Part shown: piece after piece, positions 1-5,098 of the stretch
How the letters are laid out: each line of letters begins with the position of its first letter
Position numbering within the stretch: position 1 is the stretch's first letter
Source: Oscillospiraceae bacterium
Lineage (GTDB): Bacteria; Bacillota; Clostridia; Oscillospirales; Acutalibacteraceae
NCBI GenBank assembly: GCA_019417045.1
Contig: DXWE01000066.1
Location: 3,209 to 8,306, forward strand
Direction: 5' to 3'
Length of the DNA stretch: 5,098 nucleotides
Made by a program: the position numbers and the translations under genes
The notes under the pieces: model-generated
Database searches by the model: none
What the model saw: only the letters and a program-made list of their open reading frames with translations
What the model was told of the DNA's origin: nothing

Positions 1-303
1 GTGGTGGGGGACATCTTCCACAAGCGGGCGGTGGTCGCGGACACCCACTGTATCCGGATCAGCAACCGCCTGGGGCTGTGTGACAGCCAGGACCCGCACA
101 AGGTGGAGATGCAATTGAGAGAGCTGCTCCCGCCGGAAGAGAGCAACGACTTCTGCCACCGGCTGGTGCTGTTCGGGCGGGACACCTGTTCGTCCCGCTC
201 CCCGAAGTGTGGCGGGTGCCCGCTGCAGCAGCTCTGCCGCTACCGGCCGGAGACGAAGCCGGCGGCGAAAAAGGCGGCGAAAAAGAAGACGACCGCCGCC
301 TGA
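1..303 (+). CDS. nth: Endonuclease III, C-terminal part (5' end outside window)
   Basis: Base-excision repair DNA glycosylase/AP lyase acting on oxidised pyrimidines in chromosomal DNA. Only the last 100 residues are present. The reading frame is open to the left edge, and the first GTG lies inside a conserved stretch (VVGDIFHK), so it is not the real start; roughly the first half, with the helix-hairpin-helix and catalytic lysine, is missing. The catalytic aspartate is in VVADTHCIRISNR (visible residue 14, the equivalent of Asp138 of the E. coli enzyme). The [4Fe-4S] cluster loop is complete: Cys63, Cys70, Cys73 and Cys79, spaced C-x6-C-x2-C-x5-C. After the last cysteine comes an unusual basic tail of about 20 residues rich in Lys and Ala. 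It ends at TGA (301-303), followed within about 10 nt by an intrinsic terminator, so it is the last gene of its transcript. The family call is very safe; MutY is less likely because its extra C-terminal domain is absent. Confidence 0.95.
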   Translation: MVGDIFHKRAVVADTHCIRISNRLGLCDSQDPHKVEMQLRELLPPEESNDFCHRLVLFGRDTCSSRSPKCGGCPLQQLCRYRPETKPAAKKAAKKKTTAA

Positions 304-313
304 GGGAGAAAAC

Positions 314-351
314 AAAAGCAGTACAGGGAGCAGGTTCCCTGTACTGTTTTT
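314..351 (+). terminator. Intrinsic terminator of nth, probably bidirectional
   Basis: A perfect 10-bp stem, AGTACAGGGA (320-329) with TCCCTGTACT (336-345), encloses a 6-nt loop (330-335). It extends outward by a C-G pair (319/346), a G-U wobble (318/347) and an A4/T4 run (314-317 with 348-351). On the + strand it is followed by a T-rich stretch (347-357, interrupted by one C and one G), which is classical for Rho-independent termination just after the nth stop. The A-rich left flank gives a T-rich run on the minus strand, so the same hairpin can also end the leftward transcript coming from the PF06541-type gene. Those genes converge here, and no better minus-strand terminator is seen between 352 and 474. 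Confidence 0.9.
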
Positions 352-474
352 CTGTTTTAAAGTGCCTCTCCTGCCGGGAAAACCGGGTCCCTGATGCCGC
401 TCAAGGATATCGGCAGGGAGACATATACGGTGTACTTTCCCCTGAAGCCGGAAAATCCATAAAGGCAAAGAACT

Positions 475-1011
475 TTACAGCAGTCGGCTTCCCGCGGGGG
501 AGGCCGGCTGTGCCGTTTGGGAGGGGGAGGCCGGCTGCGCCATCTTTGTGGGCTGTGCCGCCTTTGCGGGACGGCGCCGCCGCGCCGGAAGCGGCGACAG
601 GGTCACGGCGGCCGGTTGCTCGAGCGCCCGCCGCAAACAGGTATAGAGCGGCATGGCGAACAGGCTGAGCACCCCCCACAGCAGGGAGTAGAGCAGGCAC
701 ACCTGCCCGAGCAGGTTGACCGGCAGGCCGCTGTAGTCCCAGATCCCGAGCCCCCACCAGAGGTTGACGACGCACCCGCACAGAAATTCCGCTGCCGTGA
801 CCGCGGCGGCGCACAACCCGCACCGCCGGGCCAGCCGCTGGCCGCGCGTGCGCTCGGCGATGCGCCCGATCCAGCGAAAGCACACGCCGCCGAGGCAGAA
901 CATCGTCCAGTGGCTGTAGCCCCGCCACAGCAGCTCGATAATCGTATAGCTCAGCCCCCCGACGGCGAACAGCGTCACGCCGCACCGGGTGCGTTTCCAG
1001 ATTTTGACCAC
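475..1011 (-). CDS. Small four-helix membrane protein, PF06541-type (putative ABC transporter permease)
   Basis: An integral membrane protein of about 178 residues. It matches what I recall of the Firmicutes family annotated 'putative ABC-transporter type IV' (PF06541, CmpB-like). The hallmark is ELLWRGYSHWTMFCLGG (residues 26-42 from the chosen start), then EFLCGCVVNLWWGLGIWDYS (75-94) and LPVNLLGQVCLLYSLLW (96-112). Four hydrophobic segments lie near residues 12-28, 36-51, 64-84 and 99-120. The biochemical role is unknown and no ATPase partner is adjacent in the usual sense. I chose the GTG at 1011-1009 because AAGGGGA lies 7 nt upstream and hydrophobic sequence begins soon after. An in-frame TTG at 1059-1057 would add 16 residues but has no Shine-Dalgarno site. 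After residue 127 the tail is basic, then Pro/Ala/Ser/Gln-rich with an internal repeat. It stops at TAA (477-475), 83 nt after the cca stop, probably as the last gene of the minus-strand unit. The family assignment is fairly sure; the start is less so. Confidence 0.85.
   Translation of the reverse strand: MVKIWKRTRCGVTLFAVGGLSYTIIELLWRGYSHWTMFCLGGVCFRWIGRIAERTRGQRLARRCGLCAAAVTAAEFLCGCVVNLWWGLGIWDYSGLPVNLLGQVCLLYSLLWGVLSLFAMPLYTCLRRALEQPAAVTLSPLPARRRRPAKAAQPTKMAQPASPSQTAQPASPAGSRLL
496..537 (-). repeat. 15-bp direct repeat encoding the Ala-Gln-Pro-Ala-Ser-Pro tail
   Basis: GGGGGAGGCCGGCTG occurs at 496-510 and again at 523-537, a 27-bp (nine-codon) period. On the coding (minus) strand each copy falls in the same frame and gives the repeated AQPASP motif at the C-terminus of the PF06541-type protein. 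A degenerate third unit (AAQPTKM) precedes them. The array looks like local tandem duplication within the gene and could vary in copy number between strains. Confidence 0.7.
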
Positions 1012-1076
1012 AAAAAAATCCCCTTTTTCCACGCGGTAGTAAGAGTATCTTGCCCGCAAGGAAGAAAGGGGATTCT
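1012..1076 (-). promoter_or_regulatory. RBS-masking hairpin with U7 tract between cca and the PF06541-type gene
   Basis: On the minus strand ATCCCCTTT (1073-1065) can pair with AAAGGGGAT (1026-1018). The pairing continues as A/U pairs on the outer side (1074/1017 and beyond, using the U run) and, after one mismatch, as three more pairs including a G-U on the inner side. The intervening loop of about 30 nt contains its own mini-hairpin, CTTGC-GG-GCAAG (1060-1049). The 3' arm holds the likely Shine-Dalgarno AAGGGGA of the downstream gene and is followed by seven Ts (1018-1012) and then the GTG start (1011). The layout fits an intrinsic terminator or attenuator after cca, or translational masking of the downstream start. 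The pairing is seen directly; the function is inferred. Confidence 0.5.
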
Positions 1077-1094
1077 GCCAATTCCCGGCAGTGG

Positions 1095-2432
1095 TTACAG
1101 TTCCCGGTAAAGCGTCTGTGCGGCTTGCAGCAGCGCTTTTTTTTCGTTTTCACACCGGCCGTCGATCACGAGCTCGAGCAGTTCCCGGAGCAGGAGCCCG
1201 AGCCGCGGGCCTGCCGGGATCCCGAGGGACTGCAGATCGTCGCCGTTCACCGCGAGATCCTTTTGCGAAAAGCAGGCCCGTTCGGCGAGGATCCGGTCGG
1301 CGCGCTCCCGCAGCGCCCGGAGCGCTTCCAACCGGCTGGGCAGGTCGTCCGGGTTCTGCGCGGCGTTGTCCGCCGCCTTCACCTGCAACAGCTGCGCAAA
1401 CCCGTCCGGCCCCAGCCGATTGAGCCAGCGCTTGACGCACGCGTCGGAGTCCTCGAGCTGCACGTCGTGCCAGCGGATCAGGGTGCACACCCGTTCGATC
1501 GTCGCGTTGTCCAGCCGCAATCTCTTCAGCAGGTCATAGGCGATCGCTTCGCTGACCGCCTGGTGGCCCTTAAAGTGGCCAACCCCCTGCTCATCCACTG
1601 TAAAGCGCATGGGCTTGCCACTGTCGTGCAGCAGCATGGTCCAGCGCAGCACCGGGTCGGGCGCGACCGCCCCGACCGCGTGGGCGGTGTGGGTGTAGAC
1701 GTCATAGAGGTGATGGGGATTGCGCTGGTCAAACCCCACCGTCGGGGCGAGCTCGGGCAGCGCGGTGCAGATCACCTGCGGGTAGCGCAGCAGCACCTCC
1801 TGCACGCCTTTGCCGCACAGCAGCCGGGTCAGTTCTGCTGCCACCCGCTCCACAGACACCACCGCGAGATGGTGCCGCAGCCGCGACAGCGCGTCCGCCG
1901 TGGCGGGCTCGATCGCGAATTCCAGGGTAGAGGCGAACCGCAGCGCCCGCAGGAGGCGCAGCGCATCCTCCGAAAACCGCGCCGCCGGGTCGCCGACACA
2001 GCGGATGACGCGGCGCTGCAGGTCCTGCTGCCCGCCAAACGGATCGACCAGCCCGGTTTGCGGATGATACGCCATCGCGTTGACCGTGAAATCCCGCCGC
2101 CCCAGATCCCCGGCGAGCGAGCGCGTGAAGGTCACCCGGTCCGGGTGGCGGCCGTCGGAATAGGTGCCGTCCTCGCGGAAAGTCGTGATCTCGAGCGACA
2201 GGCCGTCGAGCAGAACCGTCAGCGTGCCGTGGGGCAGGCCGGTCTCGATTACGCGCTGCGTGTCAAACACCCGCTGTGTCTCCTGCGGGAGCGCGCTTGT
2301 CGCGATGTCCCAGTCGTGCGGGGAGACGCCGCGCAGCAGGTCGCGCACGCACCCGCCGACCGCATAGGCTTCAAACCCGGCGCGGTTCAGCCGGTCGAGC
2401 GCCTCTCTCACGGGCGGGGGAAGCTCCCACAT
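1095..2432 (-). CDS. cca: CCA-adding tRNA nucleotidyltransferase (class II, with HD domain)
   Basis: A cytoplasmic 445-residue enzyme that builds or repairs the 3'-CCA of tRNAs from CTP and ATP without a nucleic-acid template. Motif A is GGCVRDLLRG...HDWD, with metal-binding Asp40 and Asp42. The flexible-loop motif REDGTYSDGRHP is at 86-97, RRDFTVNA at 112-119 and the nucleotide-selecting EDxxR helix at 155-159 (Glu155, Asp156, Arg159), followed by LRALRFA. Presence of the loop argues for a full CCA-adder rather than a CC-only enzyme. An HD-type domain follows, with HTAH (248-251), LLHDSGKP (267-274), HFKGH (286-290) and RWHD (320-323). The C-terminal DLAVNGDDL (392-400) and ENEKK motifs belong to the tRNA-binding tail. 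The ATG at 2432-2430 is supported by GAAAGGAG 10 nt upstream and by alignment of Asp40/Asp42 with Bacillus-type enzymes as I recall them. It is 40 nt downstream of the AEC gene with no terminator between, so probably cotranscribed. Confidence 0.97.
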   Translation of the reverse strand: MWELPPPVREALDRLNRAGFEAYAVGGCVRDLLRGVSPHDWDIATSALPQETQRVFDTQRVIETGLPHGTLTVLLDGLSLEITTFREDGTYSDGRHPDRVTFTRSLAGDLGRRDFTVNAMAYHPQTGLVDPFGGQQDLQRRVIRCVGDPAARFSEDALRLLRALRFASTLEFAIEPATADALSRLRHHLAVVSVERVAAELTRLLCGKGVQEVLLRYPQVICTALPELAPTVGFDQRNPHHLYDVYTHTAHAVGAVAPDPVLRWTMLLHDSGKPMRFTVDEQGVGHFKGHQAVSEAIAYDLLKRLRLDNATIERVCTLIRWHDVQLEDSDACVKRWLNRLGPDGFAQLLQVKAADNAAQNPDDLPSRLEALRALRERADRILAERACFSQKDLAVNGDDLQSLGIPAGPRLGLLLRELLELVIDGRCENEKKALLQAAQTLYREL

Positions 2433-2442
2433 CTATGGCACG

Positions 2443-2450
2443 CTCCTTTC
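2443..2450 (-). promoter_or_regulatory. Ribosome binding site of cca
   Basis: GAAAGGAG on the minus strand lies 10 nt before the ATG at 2432. The spacing is slightly long but the match to the anti-Shine-Dalgarno sequence is good. It sits in the 40-nt gap after the AEC stop, which otherwise is C-rich with no hairpin followed by Ts, so cca is probably read from the upstream transcript. Confidence 0.7.
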
Positions 2451-2472
2451 TGCGGCAGGGCAGGGTCCGGGG

Positions 2473-3393
2473 TCAGGCAAACAGGCAGAACATCAGCAGC
2501 GGGATGGTGACGACCGAGGCGAGGGTCGAGAGGAACACGCCGATGGAGGCGAGCTCCGCATCGCCGCCGTATTCGTTGCAAAACAGGGTGCAGTTGGTGG
2601 CGCAGGGCATGGCTGCGATGACCACCGTCACCCCGAGCGTGAGCTCGCTGGTGATAAACGGGCGCAGGATCAGCCACACGAGCACCGGCAGCACGATCAG
2701 CTTCAAAAGGAGCAGGGGATAGAGCTTCCACTGGGTGAACGCGCGCTTTAACGGGATGGCGGCGAGGGTTGCGCCGATGACGAGCATCGCGCCCGGGGTG
2801 GTGATCTGCCCGAGCAGGTCGGCCGTGTCCCTGACAAAGGCGGGGAAGGGGATATCGAGCAGATAGATCACAAGCGCCGCCACCGAGACGAGGATCCCCG
2901 GGCTGAGCAGCAGCTTCTTCAGGGAGAGCTTCACCCCTTTTCCCGCGACCAGCACCACCCCGAGGGTGAACGCGAGCAGGTTGAACGGGATGTTGAAGAT
3001 GGACGCATAGAACACCGCGTCCGGGCCGAAGATCGCGCTGACCACCGGGAACCCCATGAACCCGACGTTCGAGAAGATGAGCAGAAACCGGTAGAGGTTG
3101 CCCTCCGATTTGCCCAGCCGGAACAGCTTCGGGATCCCCAGCGCGACGAGGATGAAAAACGCGTGCAGCCCGAACGAGATGCCCAGCAGCACCCACACCT
3201 CGGCGTTCGAGAGCTGGTGCGGCACGTTCATGACAGAGGCCAGGATCATCCCGGGCATGCAGATGTGCAGGATCAGCCGGGACAGCGTCTGGTTGAAAGC
3301 GGCATTGATCACGCGCGCCTTGCAGGCGATATAGCCGATCGCCATGGCGCAGAACAGCACCACCATCTGATTCAGGATCGAAGACATGTCCAT
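2473..3393 (-). CDS. AEC-family (auxin efflux carrier-like) transporter
   Basis: A 306-residue inner-membrane permease of the AEC family (PF03547), whose bacterial members move organic anions such as malate or malonate; the substrate here is unknown. About ten hydrophobic segments are visible, near residues 6-24, 38-53, 64-85, 101-122, 130-149, 164-177, 200-214, 224-243, 252-275 and 284-306. Family-typical stretches are the N-terminal GYIACKARVIN...ILHICMPGMIL, the central FSNVGFMGFPVV and the C-terminal MPCATNCTLFCNEYGGDAELAS. I chose the ATG at 3393-3391: GAGGGA lies 6 nt upstream, and the protein then starts directly at the first helix as expected for the family. A second ATG two codons later (3387) is a possible alternative. 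The frame stays open upstream to 3558, but that stretch lies antisense-free inside the ABC gene's coding sequence in another frame and shows no membrane character. The gene starts 10 nt after the ABC stop. Confidence 0.92.
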   Translation of the reverse strand: MDMSSILNQMVVLFCAMAIGYIACKARVINAAFNQTLSRLILHICMPGMILASVMNVPHQLSNAEVWVLLGISFGLHAFFILVALGIPKLFRLGKSEGNLYRFLLIFSNVGFMGFPVVSAIFGPDAVFYASIFNIPFNLLAFTLGVVLVAGKGVKLSLKKLLLSPGILVSVAALVIYLLDIPFPAFVRDTADLLGQITTPGAMLVIGATLAAIPLKRAFTQWKLYPLLLLKLIVLPVLVWLILRPFITSELTLGVTVVIAAMPCATNCTLFCNEYGGDAELASIGVFLSTLASVVTIPLLMFCLFA

Positions 3394-3399
3394 CGGCGG

Positions 3400-3405
3400 T
3401 CCCTC
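3400..3405 (-). promoter_or_regulatory. Ribosome binding site of the AEC gene, overlapping the ABC stop codon
   Basis: On the minus strand the ABC stop TGA (3406-3404) runs straight into the Shine-Dalgarno GAGGGA (3405-3400), with the ATG 6 nt further on. Terminating ribosomes therefore sit on the next start site, which is a typical arrangement for translational coupling and supports one operon. Confidence 0.7.
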
Positions 3406-5098
3406 ACGCGCAGGCGAACTGCGAATTGTACAGTTCGCTGTAGAAGCCGCCCTGTTGCAGCAGCTCCTCGTGCGTACCCGCCTCCACCACGTCGCCGTCG
3501 CGCAGCACCAGGATGATCTCGGCGTCGCGGATGGTGGACAGCCGATGGGCGATGACAAACGAGGTCTTGCCCTCCATCAGCTTCAAAAACGCCTTCTGGA
3601 TGCGCATTTCGGTCAGGATATCCACCGAGCTGGTCGCCTCGTCGAGGATGAGCATCGGCGGGTTGGAGAGCATGGCGCGCGCGATGGTGAGCAGCTGCTT
3701 CTGCCCGCCGGACAGGTTGCCGCCGTCCTCCTCGATCAGGGTCTGGTAGCCCTCGGGCAGGCGGCGGATGAAGCTGTGGGCGTGCGCGGCCTTGGCCGCG
3801 GCGACGATCTCCTCGTCGGTCGCGTCCGGCTTGCCGTAGGCGATGTTGTCCCGGATGGTGCCCTCAAACAGCCAGGTCTCCTGCAGCACCATGCCGAACT
3901 GCCGGCGCAGGCTGTCCCGCGTCATGTGGGAGATGTCCACCCCGTCGACCGTGATCCGCCCGCCGTCCACCTCGTAAAACCGCATGAGCAGGTTGATGAG
4001 CGTGGTCTTGCCGGCGCCGGTCGGGCCGACGATCGCGACGGTGGTGCCGGGCTCTACCGACAGGTTGAAGTCCGTGATGAGCGGCCGGTCGGGGGTATAG
4101 GCGAACTTCACGTGCTCGAACGTCACCCGCCCCTGCACGTCCGTGAGTTCGGCCGCGTCCTGCGGGTCGGGAACCTGTTCCGGCTCGTCGAGCAGCCCGA
4201 ACACCCGCTTGGCGGAGGCGAGCGCCAGCTGGATCTGCATGGTGATCGCCGTGATCTCGTTGAACGGCTTGGGGAACTGCGCCGTATAGGTCAGAAAGCT
4301 CGCGATCCCGCCGGCCGAGAGCCCCCACAGCAGCCCGAACACCCCGACGAGCACGTATGCGACGTTGTTGACAAACCGGGTGCTCGGGTTGACAAGGGCG
4401 GAGGCGAACTGCGCGCGGTAGCCGCACTGATAGAGCTCCGCATTGATCTCGCCGAACCGCTTTTGAGCCTGTTTCTCGTAGCCGAACGCCTGCACCGTGC
4501 GCTGCCCGCTGATGAACTCCTCGGCGTACCCGTTGAGCTCCCCGAGCGTCCTGGCCTGTTCGCGAAACCGCCGGTTGCCGTATTTGGTGATGAAGAACCC
4601 GACCAGAAAGCACAGCGGGGTGACGAACACCGCCACGAGCGCCACAATCGGGTTTAAGGCCAGCATGAAATAGAGGCACACCCCCACCGTGATGACGCCC
4701 GAGATGAGCTGCACGATCCCCTGGTTGAGCCCGTCGGAGATGTAGTCGATATCCACCGTGAACCGGTTCATGATGTCCCCGCGGGCGTGGGTGTCGAAGT
4801 AGGAGAGGGGCAGCCGGCCGAGTTTCTGAAACACATCCAGCCGCAGCCGCTGCACCGTGCGGTTCGCGACCTCGTTCGCGGCGAGCGCGGTCAGCCGCAG
4901 CAGCACGCAGCCGATGGCGAACAGCCCCGCGATCCACAGCAGCAGCGGGAGCATGGCCGGGCGGAAATCCTCCCCGACCACGATCAGGTCGATGGCGTCC
5001 CCGATCAGGCGGGGGGCGGTGAGCAGCGCAATGTTGCCGAGCAGCGCGCACAGCACCACCGCGGCCAGCAGCCAGGGGTGTTTGCCGACATACCGGGA
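3404..5098 (-). CDS. Type I ABC exporter half-transporter (fused membrane and ATPase domains), N-terminus outside window
   Basis: An inner-membrane ATP-driven exporter subunit of the MsbA/LmrA/TM287-288 type; the substrate cannot be told from sequence. 564 residues are visible, numbered from the right edge. The frame remains open through that edge (it reads SRYVGKHPWLLAAVVL), so an internal GTG at 5059 is not the start and a short N-terminal piece is missing. Residues about 5-300 form the six-helix membrane domain, with segments such as LLLWIAGLFAIGCVLL and IVALVAVFVTPLCFLVGFF. The nucleotide-binding domain is complete: Walker A GPTGAGKTT (Lys364), Q-loop Gln406 in VLQETWLFEG, signature LSGGQ (462-466), Walker B LILDEATSSVD with the catalytic Glu487, and switch His518 in AHRLS. 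All catalytic residues are intact, so this half carries a canonical Walker B glutamate. The VLQETWLFEGTIRDNI and ELYNSQFA stretches resemble the TM288-type half of heterodimeric exporters, which suggests a partner gene just beyond the edge (inference). Confidence 0.95.
   Translation of the reverse strand, partial: SRYVGKHPWLLAAVVLCALLGNIALLTAPRLIGDAIDLIVVGEDFRPAMLPLLLWIAGLFAIGCVLLRLTALAANEVANRTVQRLRLDVFQKLGRLPLSYFDTHARGDIMNRFTVDIDYISDGLNQGIVQLISGVITVGVCLYFMLALNPIVALVAVFVTPLCFLVGFFITKYGNRRFREQARTLGELNGYAEEFISGQRTVQAFGYEKQAQKRFGEINAELYQCGYRAQFASALVNPSTRFVNNVAYVLVGVFGLLWGLSAGGIASFLTYTAQFPKPFNEITAITMQIQLALASAKRVFGLLDEPEQVPDPQDAAELTDVQGRVTFEHVKFAYTPDRPLITDFNLSVEPGTTVAIVGPTGAGKTTLINLLMRFYEVDGGRITVDGVDISHMTRDSLRRQFGMVLQETWLFEGTIRDNIAYGKPDATDEEIVAAAKAAHAHSFIRRLPEGYQTLIEEDGGNLSGGQKQLLTIARAMLSNPPMLILDEATSSVDILTEMRIQKAFLKLMEGKTSFVIAHRLSTIRDAEIILVLRDGDVVEAGTHEELLQQGGFYSELYNSQFACA

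Noticed and set aside
388..419. Second imperfect inverted repeat in the convergent gap (TCCC...TGCCG with CGGCAGGGA)
   Set aside because: Only 9 pairs split by a 3-nt bulge around an 11-nt loop, with no T run directly after it on either strand. It is too weak to call a terminator or regulatory site.
418..477. Tiny minus-strand reading frame (MDFPASGES...) after the PF06541-type stop
   Set aside because: About 19 codons, no Shine-Dalgarno site, no conserved feature recognised.
207..668. Plus-strand frame starting within nth and crossing the terminator
   Set aside because: It overlaps nth out of frame, reads through a strong terminator hairpin and shows GC-driven Arg/Ala/Pro composition.
1042..1081. 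Possible internal promoter before the PF06541-type gene (TTGGCA at 1081-1076 as a -35 box)
   Set aside because: No -10-like hexamer lies at 16-18 nt. The nearest candidate, GATACT, is too far away and weak.
1075..1091. Small hairpin just after the cca stop (CTGCC with GGCAG)
   Set aside because: Five base pairs and no following U tract. The longer inverted repeat just downstream is a better terminator candidate.
401..1153. Minus-strand frame of 250 residues overlapping the PF06541-type gene
   Set aside because: It overlaps a recognisable membrane-protein family in a different frame, is Arg-rich without domains, and would run into the 3' end of cca.
1050..2510. Long + strand open frame opposite cca
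   Set aside because: It is the antisense shadow of cca in GC-rich DNA: the translation is rich in Arg, Pro, His and Gln with no recognisable domain, while the minus strand encodes a full set of CCA-enzyme motifs.
3394..3558. Upstream in-frame extension of the AEC gene giving a 361-residue protein
   Set aside because: The added 55 residues lack membrane character, lie in another frame of the well-supported ABC exporter gene, and a good Shine-Dalgarno site with correct spacing marks the ATG at 3393.
3386..4657. Long + strand open frame opposite the ABC exporter
   Set aside because: Antisense shadow of the ABC gene. Composition is Arg/Asp/Gly/His-biased with no domain, and the opposite strand carries every expected ABC motif.

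Overview
The window is ordinary chromosomal sequence from a GC-rich bacterium, most likely a member of the Clostridia (Oscillospirales-type gut Firmicutes). This is an inference from protein character: a CCA tRNA nucleotidyltransferase aligning closely, from memory, with the Geobacillus-type class II enzyme, a PF06541-type small membrane protein of the kind common in Firmicutes, a Firmicutes-style ABC exporter half, and purine-rich Shine-Dalgarno sites. No rRNA, tRNA, mobile element, CRISPR array or phage gene is visible.

Layout. Positions 1-303 (+) hold the C-terminal part of endonuclease III (nth), cut by the left edge of the window, followed by a strong intrinsic terminator (about 314-351) that can also serve the opposite strand. 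Everything else is on the minus strand and converges on that terminator. Read 5' to 3' on the minus strand, the order is: a type I ABC exporter subunit (3404-5098, its extreme N-terminus lost at the right edge), an AEC-family permease (2473-3393), the CCA-adding enzyme cca (1095-2432), and a small four-helix membrane protein of the PF06541 type (475-1011).

The minus-strand genes look like one transcription unit. The ABC stop codon overlaps the ribosome binding site of the AEC gene, with a 10-nt gap. AEC to cca is 40 nt with no terminator and a good Shine-Dalgarno site. The cca to PF06541-type gap is 83 nt and is the least ordinary spot in the window: an inverted repeat there would bury the likely Shine-Dalgarno sequence of the last gene in a hairpin that runs directly into seven U residues, so it could be an attenuator, an RBS-masking switch or a leaky terminator. 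The promoter of the unit lies beyond the right edge.

Functionally the genes do not form one obvious pathway: DNA base-excision repair, tRNA 3'-end maturation, two transporters of unknown substrate and a membrane protein of unknown role. I found no convincing undescribed system. The findings are local regulatory and protein-tail features.
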